Source: Segatella hominis | GTDB lineage: Bacteria > Bacteroidota > Bacteroidia > Bacteroidales > Bacteroidaceae | DNA: 64,000 nucleotides | Reading direction: 5' to 3' | NCBI RefSeq assembly: GCF_004535825.1 | Contig: NZ_SGVY01000003.1 | Location: 62,001 to 126,000 of the forward strand | Part shown: positions 53,970 to 63,761 of the stretch, one piece after another | Position numbering within the stretch: position 1 is the stretch's first letter | Layout of the letters: each line of letters begins with the position of its first letter | The notes under the pieces: model-generated | Database searches by the model: none | What the model saw: the letters and a program-made list of their open reading frames with translations, nothing else | Told to the model about the DNA's origin: nothing | Program-made: the position numbers and the translations under genes

Positions 53970-56957
53970 TTACAATTTCCTGATTACGGTTTCCAACTGC
54001 TCACCCAATCCGATAGTATAACCCTGTGAGAAATAAACCACACGATTGAAAGTATCAGAAATCATAAATATCGGAAGGAGGTTGGCATTCGTAAGTTTCA
54101 TATTCTCAACGATTTGCTTCCGAATAGAACCCTCCTTGTCTATACCGAATATCAGATTCTTAGGCAGACCCGGGAACTCGGCAATGCGGAACTTTTTAGC
54201 TGAAGCCTCATCCTCAAAGAGGAGCACCATAGGACGATTCCACTTTTCGAATACTTGCGCAACCTTAGCGATATCCTTCAAGGCATGATTAGTAGGCTCT
54301 TGGCCTACACCCAACAAACCGGTAATGAAATAACCACGACCCGTCTGGCTCAAAAGACTGACTTCCTTACCATCCAAGATGAATTTAGACTCCGAATCAA
54401 AGTTTCCCTTAACCGTAATCTCGGTATCAGAAGTACGTAAATACATCTTAACTACGTTGGTTTCAGCTTGTTTCACATGAAACAATTGCATTTCTGACAA
54501 CACCCCGCCATTGGCAAGACGAGTACCCGTTACAAGAGCATAATCCCCCTCATCCAATTCCACTCCATTCTTGAACGTATTACTCCAAGTACATCCCTCT
54601 TCAGGATATTCCAGCAGCGAAGTAGAGCCGTCAGGATTGATGCGAGTAAGAGAAAAATGACTATAATACTTAGGATCATCCACCACTCCATTAGGCTGAT
54701 AATCAAGCTTTAACAAGCCCTTAGGAGAAGACTGTACCTTTATCTTTTCCATATTAGATGCAGCAGAAGATGCTTTCGCGTCAAAATCGACATCTATCCA
54801 GACGTCATTCTGCAAACCCTCCTTCACTCCACCTTGTTTATATTGCAATTTCTTGGTCACAGCATCCACTCTCGCCTCAATTCCAAGACTTCTTGCCACA
54901 TCCACGAAGAAAATCTTCCGAGAGCGCTCATCCGTAAGGCGTGATGTCCAAACACCCATAGGAGTCTGGGCGATTTGCAATGCCTTCTTGTCAGGGTTCA
55001 GACGGATATTCTCCTTCACCCATTCCACCAGACGAGCTGGATCTTGTCTGAAAACTTGAGCCAAAGATTGCTTTGCTTTAGCTGCATTATTTGCTTTTAC
55101 AGACTTGGAAGACACATCACGATCATCAGCAACAGAGGTCTTCATCTTTTCAAATTGCTCCTCAAAGAACTGTTTGAAAGGATGAATAATCATCTCGTCC
55201 TCCACACGAGGAGACAACTGGTTGCTATGGGCATTGAAATGATCCTCCAGAATATCCATCTGCATATCCCTTAAATCCTTGGCACTCAGCGTACTGAGCA
55301 AATCTATAGCCCGACTCAGATTGTCCTGATGAAGCATCAGAAACTTGAGGATAACTTCGTGATTACCCCAAGAACCAACAAGGAAATCCACTAACTTCTG
55401 AGCTTTATCAGAAAGCTTTTGAGCATTTTGATAGTCCACTTTTTCTCCCTTTACCATCCAAGTAGGAACCCCGTTTCTCGTCAAATACTTCTCCTCAAGC
55501 AATCCTTTTTTCTGCAATGCCTCCAGAGCCGTCTCCTTAGTATAGAAAGTAGCTAGATAAGCATGGCGGATAGAATCCTCATAAGCGAATCGCTCCAGGT
55601 TCTTCGCTCTCGCCTCTGCCGAAACCTCAGGAATATTTGCTTTCTCTGGCGGAGGTACGATATCAAAAGAATCACGGAAACTAACGGAAGAAAAATCAAG
55701 AGAACGGTTCATATCCGAAGCTGAAACCTTCCGGTCAAGACGGATGGTCATTTTTCTCGCCTTCTCACCTTCCTCACCAGGCAGATTTGCCTTACCGAAA
55801 GAAGCCTTTACAAAGCCATACTTACCATCCTTCGAAGCCCAAACCATCATATCGCCCTTACCTGCCGAAAGAAAGGTCTTGCCATCCTGAGCCGTATATT
55901 TCGTCACGACAGAACAAAACTCTGCATAATTATAGATTTTAAAATCCACTCTTGCACCCTCTACAGGCTTGCCTTCAGCATCAACTACAGAGAAGTCGAT
56001 ACGGGCTGAGGAACCATAATTGTCTATCAGATTGATTTCTGTATAGTTGGACGTGCGGAGCATTACCTCTTCCGGTCCGTTATAGTCGCCAAACGCCTTC
56101 GTATGCATCAGCATGGCTCTCGATGCGGGAGCATTAAACCACGCCAGATTAAGCACAGCCTCAGGTTCACAAGCGCCTAAGAAGTACCATTTACCATCAG
56201 CCCATGCTTCTACCCAGGCATGATTGTCGTCAGTATGCGCCCAGCGAGGCGTATAAACCTGTCTGGCAGGAATGCCTATCGCTCTCAAAGCTGCCACGGT
56301 AAAAGTACTCTCCTCGCCGCATCTTCCGTATGCAGAACGGATCGTGGCAAGAGGAGCAGAAGTACGACCGTCGGAAGGCTGATAGGTTACCCGCTCATGG
56401 CACCAATGGTTGACTTCCAGAATAGCATCTTTCATGCCCATCCCCTTCACACGCTCTTTCAGTTCCTTAAAGAATATCATTCGGGAATCATCCAGATTTT
56501 CATTGTTCACACGGATAGGAAGCACAAAGTGACGGAACAGCAACTCCGGTATATACTTGCCCCAAGCCATTTCCTTCCTTGCCTCAAAGCTCGTACGTAC
56601 ATTTTCCAGGAAGAAACTTGTAGGATAGTCTGTCACGTCAGCCACTGGCATATAGGCATAGAGGAATTGTAAGGCCTCCTGCTCCTCAGTCGTCAGTTTC
56701 TGCTTAGTGACCTCCATCATCTCCTTAGCCCCCTTTTTCTTCAGGACTGTACCATAGACGTTCATCCCTTTCACCTGATAGAACTGCCTGCCCACGAGTT
56801 TCATCTTACTCTCGAAAGCATTTTCCACCTTAGAGCGATAAGCCCCGTCTGAGATAAAATGGGGTTTGTCATGTGCATCCACCGACAAACAGTTGGCCAT
56901 CACCGCCTGCCAAGAAACCAAGAAGAGGATGGCTAAAGATACTATACTTTTTCTCAT
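53970..56957 (-). CDS. secreted transglutaminase-like protein
   Basis: 995 residues from the ATG at 56957, which opens a good signal peptide (MRKSIVSLAILFLVSWQAVMA); an upstream TTG is not needed. The transglutaminase core has GRCGEESTFTVAALRAIGIP (Cys), DDNHAWVEAWADG (His) and a downstream GACEPE where the Asp is replaced, so the third catalytic residue is uncertain. After about 310 come beta-sandwich modules and helical parts, and the C-terminus has a thioredoxin-like look (VLLFEDEASAKKF) without Cys pair. Bacteroidota proteins of this kind are called transglutaminase domain proteins; the substrate is unknown. A parS-like sequence lies inside the gene. Confidence 0.85.
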   Translation of the reverse strand: MRKSIVSLAILFLVSWQAVMANCLSVDAHDKPHFISDGAYRSKVENAFESKMKLVGRQFYQVKGMNVYGTVLKKKGAKEMMEVTKQKLTTEEQEALQFLYAYMPVADVTDYPTSFFLENVRTSFEARKEMAWGKYIPELLFRHFVLPIRVNNENLDDSRMIFFKELKERVKGMGMKDAILEVNHWCHERVTYQPSDGRTSAPLATIRSAYGRCGEESTFTVAALRAIGIPARQVYTPRWAHTDDNHAWVEAWADGKWYFLGACEPEAVLNLAWFNAPASRAMLMHTKAFGDYNGPEEVMLRTSNYTEINLIDNYGSSARIDFSVVDAEGKPVEGARVDFKIYNYAEFCSVVTKYTAQDGKTFLSAGKGDMMVWASKDGKYGFVKASFGKANLPGEEGEKARKMTIRLDRKVSASDMNRSLDFSSVSFRDSFDIVPPPEKANIPEVSAEARAKNLERFAYEDSIRHAYLATFYTKETALEALQKKGLLEEKYLTRNGVPTWMVKGEKVDYQNAQKLSDKAQKLVDFLVGSWGNHEVILKFLMLHQDNLSRAIDLLSTLSAKDLRDMQMDILEDHFNAHSNQLSPRVEDEMIIHPFKQFFEEQFEKMKTSVADDRDVSSKSVKANNAAKAKQSLAQVFRQDPARLVEWVKENIRLNPDKKALQIAQTPMGVWTSRLTDERSRKIFFVDVARSLGIEARVDAVTKKLQYKQGGVKEGLQNDVWIDVDFDAKASSAASNMEKIKVQSSPKGLLKLDYQPNGVVDDPKYYSHFSLTRINPDGSTSLLEYPEEGCTWSNTFKNGVELDEGDYALVTGTRLANGGVLSEMQLFHVKQAETNVVKMYLRTSDTEITVKGNFDSESKFILDGKEVSLLSQTGRGYFITGLLGVGQEPTNHALKDIAKVAQVFEKWNRPMVLLFEDEASAKKFRIAEFPGLPKNLIFGIDKEGSIRKQIVENMKLTNANLLPIFMISDTFNRVVYFSQGYTIGLGEQLETVIRKL
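54469..54484. promoter_or_regulatory. degenerate parS-like site inside the transglutaminase gene
   Basis: TGTTTCACATGAAACA differs from TGTTTCACGTGAAACA at one central base. Confidence 0.5.
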
Positions 56958-56984
56958 ATTTATTAAGATTATTTTTTCCAACCG

Positions 56985-57016
56985 CAAAGATAAGCAATAA
57001 AAATGAAGTTCACAAG
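56985..57016 (-). promoter_or_regulatory. promoter of the transglutaminase-like gene
   Basis: Minus strand CTTG, about 20 bases, TATCTTTG (plus 56985-56992), 28 bases before the ATG. Confidence 0.6.
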
Positions 57017-57165
57017 TTTGTAGTCCTCAAACTTATAAATCTTTAGCATTCTTTTATATCAGTCACTACCCTACCGATAAACCGATTTTTCATGCCTATC
57101 TTGAGGAACAGCTACTATCCGTCATATCATTTTAGGGAAAATGTGATAAAAACACCATAAATGCC

Positions 57166-57195
57166 TTGGAATTTTATGAAAAAGTAGTAACTTTG
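57166..57195 (+). promoter_or_regulatory. promoter of cutC
   Basis: TTG 57166-57168, 19 bases, TAACTTTG 57188-57195, ATG at 57271. The rest of the 313-base gap between the divergent genes holds nothing else I can name. Confidence 0.65.
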
Positions 57196-57270
57196 CTACG
57201 AGTATCCCATCCAACATGAAGGATATATAGCCAAAAACTCAATATGGATCAATAAATAGAAAAAGAAGAT

Positions 57271-58032
57271 ATGAACAGAGAAGAATTTAAATTTGAGATA
57301 TGTGCCAATAGTGTAGAAAGCTGTCTGGCAGCACAAGAGGGAGGAGCCGACCGAGTAGAACTGTGCGCAGGAATACCCGAGGGAGGCACTACCCCATCGT
57401 ATGGCGAGATAAAACTGGCTCGAAAATTACTCACAAAGACTAAACTCCACGTCATCATCCGACCTCGTGGTGGGGATTTTCTCTATACCCCATTGGAACT
57501 GGAACGCATGGAAGAAGATATCCGCATCTGTCGCGAATTGGGAGTGGATGGAGTCGTTTTCGGATGCCTCACAGAAGAGGGAGAAATTGATAGGGAAGCC
57601 AACCGCAGGTTAGTGGAGCTGGCACGCCCAATGTCAGTAACCTTCCACCGTGCTTTCGACCGTACTGCAGATCCCATGAAAGCCCTTGAAGATATTATTT
57701 CTTTGGGATGCAACCGAATCCTGACTTCCGGTCAGCAACCGAAGGCGATAGATGGTATCAGCCTGCTTGCCCAGCTGGAAAAGAAACTGAAAGAATATCC
57801 CCTGCCTCCTATCCAGCTTCTGGCAGGTAGTGGCGTCAACGAGGAAAACATCCGACAGATATTCGATGCTACAGGCATTCACGAATACCATTTTTCTGCA
57901 AGAGTAAATGTAGTGAGCAAGATGAAACATTATAACCACGAGGTTTATATGGGAGCCAAAGGGGCTGATGAATCCAATTCGCTCGTCACATCAGCAGAGA
58001 AAGTGAGAAATACCATCAAACAACTCGTTTAA
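57271..58032 (+). CDS. cutC: CutC family protein
   Basis: 253 residues, TIM-barrel family. FEICANSVESCLAAQEGGADRVELC at the start (key ANS and GADRVELC), HVIIRPRGGDF and LTSGQQPKA are CutC signatures. Historically linked to copper homeostasis, but its enzymatic role is not settled. It is a single gene between promoter and a strong terminator. Confidence 0.94.
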   Translation: MNREEFKFEICANSVESCLAAQEGGADRVELCAGIPEGGTTPSYGEIKLARKLLTKTKLHVIIRPRGGDFLYTPLELERMEEDIRICRELGVDGVVFGCLTEEGEIDREANRRLVELARPMSVTFHRAFDRTADPMKALEDIISLGCNRILTSGQQPKAIDGISLLAQLEKKLKEYPLPPIQLLAGSGVNEENIRQIFDATGIHEYHFSARVNVVSKMKHYNHEVYMGAKGADESNSLVTSAEKVRNTIKQLV

Positions 58033-58036
58033 AGAG

Positions 58037-58086
58037 AAAAAAGTATAATAGCCTCCACAAAGCGTGAAGGCTATTATACTTTTTTA
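58037..58086. terminator. bidirectional terminator of cutC and cysS
   Basis: AAAAAGTATAATAGCCT pairs perfectly with AGGCTATTATACTTTTT, loop about 12 bases, between convergent genes. Confidence 0.92.
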
Positions 58087-58131
58087 TAGCATCTGTTTTC
58101 AATTGACACTATTTCTTATAGCTTCAATTTC

Positions 58132-59622
58132 CTATTTATTCAGTTTCCAAGTTACACCATCCTTGGTGTCCTTAACTTCAAATCCGGCATCAGCAAGAGC
58201 ATCACGAATCTGGTCGCTGGTAGCCCAATCCTTAGCTGCTTTAGCCTTAGCACGAAGGTCGAGTACCATATCCACCACCTTGCCGTAAGCCTCCTCACGT
58301 GCATCATTGTTGGCACCCTTCTCACTCTTCAAACCGAGAAGATCGAAGGTGAAGAGCTGCATCGTTTCGGTGAGTTCCTTCAAGTCATCGGCTGAAATAT
58401 TCGCCTTATGATCAAGAGCTGTATTGATAACATGGCAAGCCTCGAAAAGGTAACTGATGACAAGCTGTGTCTGGAAGTCATCGTTCATTGCATCATAGCA
58501 ACGCTGGCGCAGCTCTGCTACGAACTTCTTCACCTGCTCGTCGCTCTGCTTAGCCACTGGCACACGCTCCAGGTCGTTCAAACCATTCATCAAGCGCTCC
58601 AATCCCTTCTGACTGGCCTTCAAGGCATCATTAGAGAAATCTACTGTGCTGCGATAGTGAGCCGAGAGGATGAAGAAACGGATGGTCATTGGCGAATAAG
58701 CCTGCTCCAGACTGTCATGATTGCCTGTGAAGAACTGCTCCAGAGTGATGAAGTTGCCCAAGCTCTTACCCATCTTCTGACCGTTGATGGTAATCATGTT
58801 ATTATGCATCCAGTAGTGAACCATCTGATCGCCCTGAGAAGCCACAGCCTGAGCAATCTCGCACTCATGATGAGGGAAAATCAAGTCCATACCGCCTCCG
58901 TGAATATCGAAGTGGTTGCCTAAGTACTTTCTGCCCATCGCAGTACACTCGCAATGCCAACCAGGGAAACCATCGCTCCAAGGACTTGGCCAGCGCATGA
59001 TGTGCTCTGGTGAAGCCTTCTTCCAGAGAGCGAAATCAGCCTGATTTTTCTTCTCGCCGATACCAGCAAGTTCACGGCTTTCATTGATGATGTTCTCCAG
59101 GTTACGGCCAGAAAGAATACCATACTTATGATCCTTGTTGTATTTCTCGATATCAAAATAGATAGAACCATTGCTCTCGTAAGCATAACCATTGTCGAGA
59201 ATTTCCTGCACTAACTTCTCCTGCTCGATGATATGACCGGTAGCATGAGGCTCGATACTTGGAGGGAGCACATTGAGTGCCTCCATGGCATCGTGATAGC
59301 GGTTGGTGTAGTACTGCGCAATCTCCATTGGCTCCAACTGTTCCAGGCGAGCCTTCTTCTCTATCTTGTCATCGCCCTCATCAGCATCGTGCTCCAAGTG
59401 ACCTACGTCAGTAATGTTTCTAACGTAGCGAACCTTATAGCCCAGATGCTTGAGATAGCGGAAGAGTATATCGAATGTGATGGCTGGTCGTGCATGACCG
59501 AGATGCGGATCGCCATATACGGTAGGGCCACAAACATACATGCCCACATTAGGAGCGTGGAGCGGAGTAAATCTCTCTTTCGTACGAGTGAGAGTGTTGT
59601 AGATCAATAATTTCTGTTCCAT
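58132..59622 (-). CDS. cysS: cysteinyl-tRNA synthetase
   Basis: 496 residues. [16 protein letters not shown] holds the first zinc Cys and the HIGH-type motif (HLGH). [14 protein letters not shown] and HHECEIAQ give the other zinc ligands, and KMGKSLGN is the KMSKS-type loop. A C-terminal tail region (about 410-496) follows. It charges tRNA-Cys. Single gene with its own promoter. Confidence 0.97.
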   Translation of the reverse strand: MEQKLLIYNTLTRTKERFTPLHAPNVGMYVCGPTVYGDPHLGHARPAITFDILFRYLKHLGYKVRYVRNITDVGHLEHDADEGDDKIEKKARLEQLEPMEIAQYYTNRYHDAMEALNVLPPSIEPHATGHIIEQEKLVQEILDNGYAYESNGSIYFDIEKYNKDHKYGILSGRNLENIINESRELAGIGEKKNQADFALWKKASPEHIMRWPSPWSDGFPGWHCECTAMGRKYLGNHFDIHGGGMDLIFPHHECEIAQAVASQGDQMVHYWMHNNMITINGQKMGKSLGNFITLEQFFTGNHDSLEQAYSPMTIRFFILSAHYRSTVDFSNDALKASQKGLERLMNGLNDLERVPVAKQSDEQVKKFVAELRQRCYDAMNDDFQTQLVISYLFEACHVINTALDHKANISADDLKELTETMQLFTFDLLGLKSEKGANNDAREEAYGKVVDMVLDLRAKAKAAKDWATSDQIRDALADAGFEVKDTKDGVTWKLNK

Positions 59623-59661
59623 CTTATTATGAACCTTTCTTTTTATTATTTATATTTGTTT

Positions 59662-59669
59662 GCAAAGTT
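59662..59669 (-). promoter_or_regulatory. -7 box of cysS
   Basis: Minus strand TAACTTTG, about 40 bases before the ATG. Confidence 0.6.
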
Positions 59670-59852
59670 AACTCATTTTTCTGAGATTTCAGTCAATTCA
59701 GCCACAAAATGTTATAAAATAGTCTGAAAATACCATTTTTATCTTAGAAAAATCATCCACAGAGTCTGTTCTCGCAACTCACTATACCATTCATCCGCAA
59801 ATCTTCAATCCCTATTCACTACTAACAAAAAATGCATAAAGCAAGTTATTCC

Positions 59853-59945
59853 TGCATATTCATGCACAAAAGATAAGTAAAATGCCTTTTATTTGCATAA
59901 ATTCGTCAAAAGATTGCCATATATTAAAAATAATGTGTAACTTTG
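59853..59945 (+). promoter_or_regulatory. promoter of the CoA-transferase gene with an upstream TGCAT palindrome
   Basis: TTG 59914-59916, 21 bases, TAACTTTG 59938-59945. Upstream, TGCATATTCATGCA (59853-59866) is a near palindrome of the TGnATnnnnATnCA shape known from ArgR boxes, with TGCATAAA-type half-sites at about 59833 and 59893. Binding by ArgR is only a guess. Nothing else is seen in the 402-base gap. Confidence 0.5.
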
Positions 59946-60024
59946 CAGCCACAAAAAGTTATGAAATGTAAGGGCAGCAACAAATTGCCCGATAATATTA
60001 CATGATAATAAATAAAGTACGGAA

Positions 60025-61530
60025 ATGGCATATATTAGACTTTCAGCTGCCGAAGCCGCAGCTATGATCAAGGATCAGGACACGATAGCACTAAGTGGTT
60101 TCACACCTAACGGCGTGCCTAAGGCTACCTTCCGCGAACTCTCCAAGAGAGCCGTGGCAGAACATGAAGCAGGCAGACCATTCCAGGTGGGCATCCTGAC
60201 AGGAGCTTCTACCTCGCAAAGTATCGAGGGTGACATGGCAGCAGCCCATGCCATCAAGTTCCGTGCGCCATTTTCTACCAACAAGGATTTCCGCACCCAT
60301 ACCAATCTGGGCGAAATCGACTACGAGGATATGCACCTCGGTCACATGGCTGAGCGTCTGCGCCGTGGCTTCTATGGCGAGATAGACCTTGCCATCATCG
60401 AGGTGAGCGATCTGGAAGAAGGCGAAACCACCTGCAAGGCATTCCTTACCTCTGCCGGTGGTATCGTGCCTACCATCGTACGCCTTGCCAAGAAGGTGCT
60501 CATCGAGAAGAATACCTTCCACAGTCCAGCATCCCGCTATCTCCATGATGTCTATGAAATAGCAGAATGCCCGTTCCGTACACCTATCCCTATCATGAAC
60601 GTAGGCGACCGTATCGGTAAAGAGTATGTAGAGATAGATGCCCATAAGATTGTCGGTGTGATAGAATGCAATATCCCGGAAGAGGCTCGTGCCTTCAAGC
60701 CGCTCGACCCTATCACAGAACAGATGGGTCATAATGTGGCCGACTTCCTGGTCAGCGACCTGAAGAAGGGACATATTCCTCCACAGTTCCTGCCACTCCA
60801 GAGCGGTGTAGGCGTTACTTCCAATGCCGTACTCGAGGCATTGGGTCAGAATCCTAACGTACCGGTATTCAGCGTTTATACCGAGGTTGTACAGGATGCT
60901 GTCGTAAAATACATGCGTGAAGGAAGAATCAAGGATGCTTCCTGCTCATCCCTCACCGTCACCAATGATACTTTGAAGGAAGTATATGATGACATCGACT
61001 ATTTCAAGCAGCATCTCACCATCCGTCAGAGTGAGATTTCCAATTCTCCTGAGGTCATCCGCCGACTAGGTGTCATCGCCATGAATACCGCCATCGAGTG
61101 CGACATCTATGGCAACGAGAACTCCAGCCATATCTGCGGCAGCAAGTTGATGAATGGTATCGGCGGTTCTTGCGACTACGAGCGTAATGGTTACATTTCT
61201 ATCTTCACCACTCAGAGTACCACCAAGAACGGTTGCATTTCAGCCATCGTTCCGATGTGTAGCCACGTGGATAGTACGGAGCATGATGTGGATGTCATTG
61301 TTACCGAGCAGGGCGTTGCCGATCTTCGTGGCAAGGGTCCTTTGCGCCGTGCCAAGGAAATCATCGAAAACTGTGCTCATCCAGACTATCGCCCTATGCT
61401 CCGCGAATATCTGAAGTTTGCCGAGAAGGGCCATGAGCCACAGAGCATGCGGGCAGCCCTCGCCATGCACGATACCTTCCTGAAGAAGGGAGATATGAGA
61501 CTGACTGACTTCGGGGAATATCTGAAATAA
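60025..61530 (+). CDS. acetyl-CoA hydrolase/transferase family (probable succinate or propionate CoA-transferase)
   Basis: 501 residues, the class I cat1/ScpC-type length. The catalytic Glu is probably in SVYTEVVQDAV (about 285-295), and VTEQGVADLRGKGPLRRA and NGIGGSCDYERNG are family signatures. Such enzymes move CoA between acetate, succinate and propionate. Next to a genome with frdCAB it fits succinate/acetate/propionate fermentation. The exact acyl pair cannot be told by eye. Codon use suggests high expression. Confidence 0.93.
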   Translation: MAYIRLSAAEAAAMIKDQDTIALSGFTPNGVPKATFRELSKRAVAEHEAGRPFQVGILTGASTSQSIEGDMAAAHAIKFRAPFSTNKDFRTHTNLGEIDYEDMHLGHMAERLRRGFYGEIDLAIIEVSDLEEGETTCKAFLTSAGGIVPTIVRLAKKVLIEKNTFHSPASRYLHDVYEIAECPFRTPIPIMNVGDRIGKEYVEIDAHKIVGVIECNIPEEARAFKPLDPITEQMGHNVADFLVSDLKKGHIPPQFLPLQSGVGVTSNAVLEALGQNPNVPVFSVYTEVVQDAVVKYMREGRIKDASCSSLTVTNDTLKEVYDDIDYFKQHLTIRQSEISNSPEVIRRLGVIAMNTAIECDIYGNENSSHICGSKLMNGIGGSCDYERNGYISIFTTQSTTKNGCISAIVPMCSHVDSTEHDVDVIVTEQGVADLRGKGPLRRAKEIIENCAHPDYRPMLREYLKFAEKGHEPQSMRAALAMHDTFLKKGDMRLTDFGEYLK

Positions 61531-61621
61531 GAGAAGACTGAAAAGACTTCTTTTTTGAGATAACTCGGACAAATATCGAAATATGATAAGCGGCATTCAC
61601 ATCCGAGGAATGCCGCTTATC
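61531..61621 (+). terminator. two hairpins after the CoA-transferase gene
   Basis: GAAGACTGAAAAGACTTCTTTTTT right after the stop (stem with one mismatch), and ATAAGCGGCATTC/GAATGCCGCTTAT at 61586-61620, a perfect stem. Confidence 0.8.
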
Positions 61622-61807
61622 TCGTTCTTTACCATATCATATTTTCACTAAAAGATACAAAAACAGAAATAATGATAATACTAACAAAGAAAAATCACAA
61701 AACATGAGTTAGTTTCAGATTTTCTGATTATTTTTGCAAAGTCAAGATATATATTTACTGGAATACATTAAAGAAGGTTCTAAAATAAAAACATTAAAAT
61801 TAGTGAA

Positions 61808-61894
61808 ATGAAACATATATTATTAGGATTCGTCATAAGTTTGATTTTTTTTGCTAATCTTCTATCCAAAATAAGTTTTTACTTTGTATTCTAA
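61808..61894 (+). CDS. 28-residue hydrophobic ORF (candidate)
   Basis: ATG at 61808, TAA at 61894, product starting MKHILLGFVISLIFFANLL, one membrane helix. A TATTTTTG box lies about 70 bases upstream and the leader is A-rich as is usual here. It ends three bases before the stop of the convergent RloB-like gene. A truncated signal-peptide gene or chance are equally possible. Confidence 0.3.
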   Translation: MKHILLGFVISLIFFANLLSKISFYFVF

Positions 61895-61896
61895 TC

Positions 61897-62664
61897 TTAC
61901 TTGAAGTAATCATATATGAATAGCGGGAAAGCATTGAGTACTGCCACTTTGCAATCCTCGGTATTCACATATTTTTCTAATTGTGAATCGAATATCTTGT
62001 CCTGAAGAATGTCGTCCTTTGATCCTGGTATTCTGTTCTCACCATTGCAAAGATAGTTTGCTTTGCTCACGTTCTGCTCCTTCAAATATACCCAGTTCTG
62101 CTTGACTTCCTCTATTTCATCTTCTGTAGGTTCCCGATTCTCTGTCAGAAGGATAAAATCGAAACTTTGATAGGCTGAGAATTCTGCTGATAATCCCTTA
62201 AACCTGCTGCAATCAGTACGGGATATCGTATAGGTCCAATAGTTTGCATCCGGCAAAAACTTGGTATAGCGGATAGATTCTACCATCGGATAATCAATAT
62301 AGAGCTTTCCGTATTCTGTTTCATTATTAAACGTTTCTAACATCTCTTTTACCTGTCTGTTGATTTCTTCGAGTGATAAATTCCTGTTGTGGAAATCATA
62401 ATCGAAGAAAAGATAAATTTCGGAAATGTCGGCAGATCTATCTATGCCTTTTAGAGGATTGTCTTTTTGAGAGGCAAACTTTTCCATCAGTAAAGACACG
62501 ATATCTCCATCTCCATCGTACTCCTGCAAATCCTTGTAAAGCTGATAGATATTGTTGTTGTAGGAACAAACTATCTGCTCTTCCCAGTTGGAAAAGTACA
62601 ATCGTTGGATGGTGCGGAATAAATCCGGCTCACGTTTTACTCCTTCAAAAACAAATAATATCAT
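61897..62664 (-). CDS. RloB/TOPRIM-like protein of an ATPase-nuclease pair
   Basis: 255 residues. The N-terminus LFVFEGVKREPDLF has the Glu-Gly of a TOPRIM fold (Glu7), and IYLFFDYDFH supplies the D-x-D (Asp88, Asp90), the usual metal-binding triad of RloB/AbiLii-type nucleases. The remaining sequence is helical with no name. Its ATG overlaps the stop of the upstream ATPase (ATGA), so the two are made together. Family knowledge: AAA ATPase plus TOPRIM partners (AbiL, RloAB, OLD-like) act in phage defence. That role here is inferred. Confidence 0.65.
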   Translation of the reverse strand: MILFVFEGVKREPDLFRTIQRLYFSNWEEQIVCSYNNNIYQLYKDLQEYDGDGDIVSLLMEKFASQKDNPLKGIDRSADISEIYLFFDYDFHNRNLSLEEINRQVKEMLETFNNETEYGKLYIDYPMVESIRYTKFLPDANYWTYTISRTDCSRFKGLSAEFSAYQSFDFILLTENREPTEDEIEEVKQNWVYLKEQNVSKANYLCNGENRIPGSKDDILQDKIFDSQLEKYVNTEDCKVAVLNAFPLFIYDYFK

Positions 62665-63761
62665 ACTTCAAAAGCGTTACCTCTAAACATTTTTTCTATA
62701 TTATGGCCGAACCTCAGTTCCTTCTGGGTGCAGCTGCTCAATGGCTTGATCTTGTTGTCTTGCAAGATGAAATTGCAGTCTGGGCGCAGTAAGTCATTGG
62801 TCATCAGGTAAGTGTTGTGGGATGACGTGAAAGCTTGGCATGGAAGGGAAAAAAGTGTCTTGCAAACCTCGAAGGAAAGCTTGAAGTGATAGAATGCGTC
62901 AAATTCATCAATGAAAACGAATGATGCATCTTTCATCTGCTTGAGCCAATAATAGAGCAACATCAGCGAGTGGGTGCCTGTTGATGCAATCTTATCAAAT
63001 GGAATGCGACCTAAGCCGAATATGCAATACAGTTCTTTGTCGTCATCATTCGGCTTCTGAAACTCAAAGTCTTGTCCGCTTACACGATGGATGAAATCCT
63101 CAAAGTCGCATGTCAGATGATTCTTGATGATATATTCGTCAAGGTTTGCTGGAGCTGTAGCTAAGCCCATGAATTCATTCTTCTCCACGCTTCGGAACCA
63201 CAACATGGAGTTGACAAACTTCTGTAATTTAAGGAGATAATGCTCTTTTGCTAATGGGTAGGAGGTGAGAAGAAAATTGATAATGGATACGTTGTTGGCG
63301 TTGTTGGCTAAGTTGGTCTTCACGGTTGCTTCCATCTGAAATTCTTCTTCATCCAATGTCAGGATAGAATCCTTGTTGCAGAATATCAGCTTGTTGTTCA
63401 CCACAAGTTTCTCTGCCTCTAATTTTCCCTCTGGTGATTTGCTATAAGAATACTGCAACAGATCATCTCCCAACAGGAAGGTGTACTCAAAATCTACAGG
63501 GAAGTTCAACTTTCCTGTATAAGTGAAGTTGTCATAATAGTTCACTCTTTTCCACTTCTGTGAAAGATGATTTGTGATATCGAAGATAGCCAATGCAAAG
63601 TTCGACTTGCCAGAACCGTTAGGTCCATACACGATGCCATTCTTGATGATTCCGTCTTTTATGGCAAATGTGTTGAACGAATAGTTACTTGGTTCCGACA
63701 AGTCCCATTCTATGCGATTGGCAAATCCTCTATAATTCGTAACGGCAAATTTTACTAACAT
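62661..63761 (-). CDS. AAA family ATPase of an AbiL/OLD-like pair
   Basis: 366 residues from the ATG at 63761; an upstream TTG would add 16 residues. MLVKFAVTNYRGFANRIEW is the SMC/OLD-type N-terminal strand, YGPNGSGKSN (about 45-54) Walker A, and FVFIDEFDAFYH Walker B, with STGTHSLMLLYYWL as the signature-like region and TSSHNTYLM as the His switch. It belongs to the AAA_15/AAA_21 ATPases. Coupled to the TOPRIM-like gene by a 4-base overlap. The pair is AT-richer than its neighbours, suggesting transfer. Confidence 0.75.
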   Translation of the reverse strand: MLVKFAVTNYRGFANRIEWDLSEPSNYSFNTFAIKDGIIKNGIVYGPNGSGKSNFALAIFDITNHLSQKWKRVNYYDNFTYTGKLNFPVDFEYTFLLGDDLLQYSYSKSPEGKLEAEKLVVNNKLIFCNKDSILTLDEEEFQMEATVKTNLANNANNVSIINFLLTSYPLAKEHYLLKLQKFVNSMLWFRSVEKNEFMGLATAPANLDEYIIKNHLTCDFEDFIHRVSGQDFEFQKPNDDDKELYCIFGLGRIPFDKIASTGTHSLMLLYYWLKQMKDASFVFIDEFDAFYHFKLSFEVCKTLFSLPCQAFTSSHNTYLMTNDLLRPDCNFILQDNKIKPLSSCTQKELRFGHNIEKMFRGNAFEV

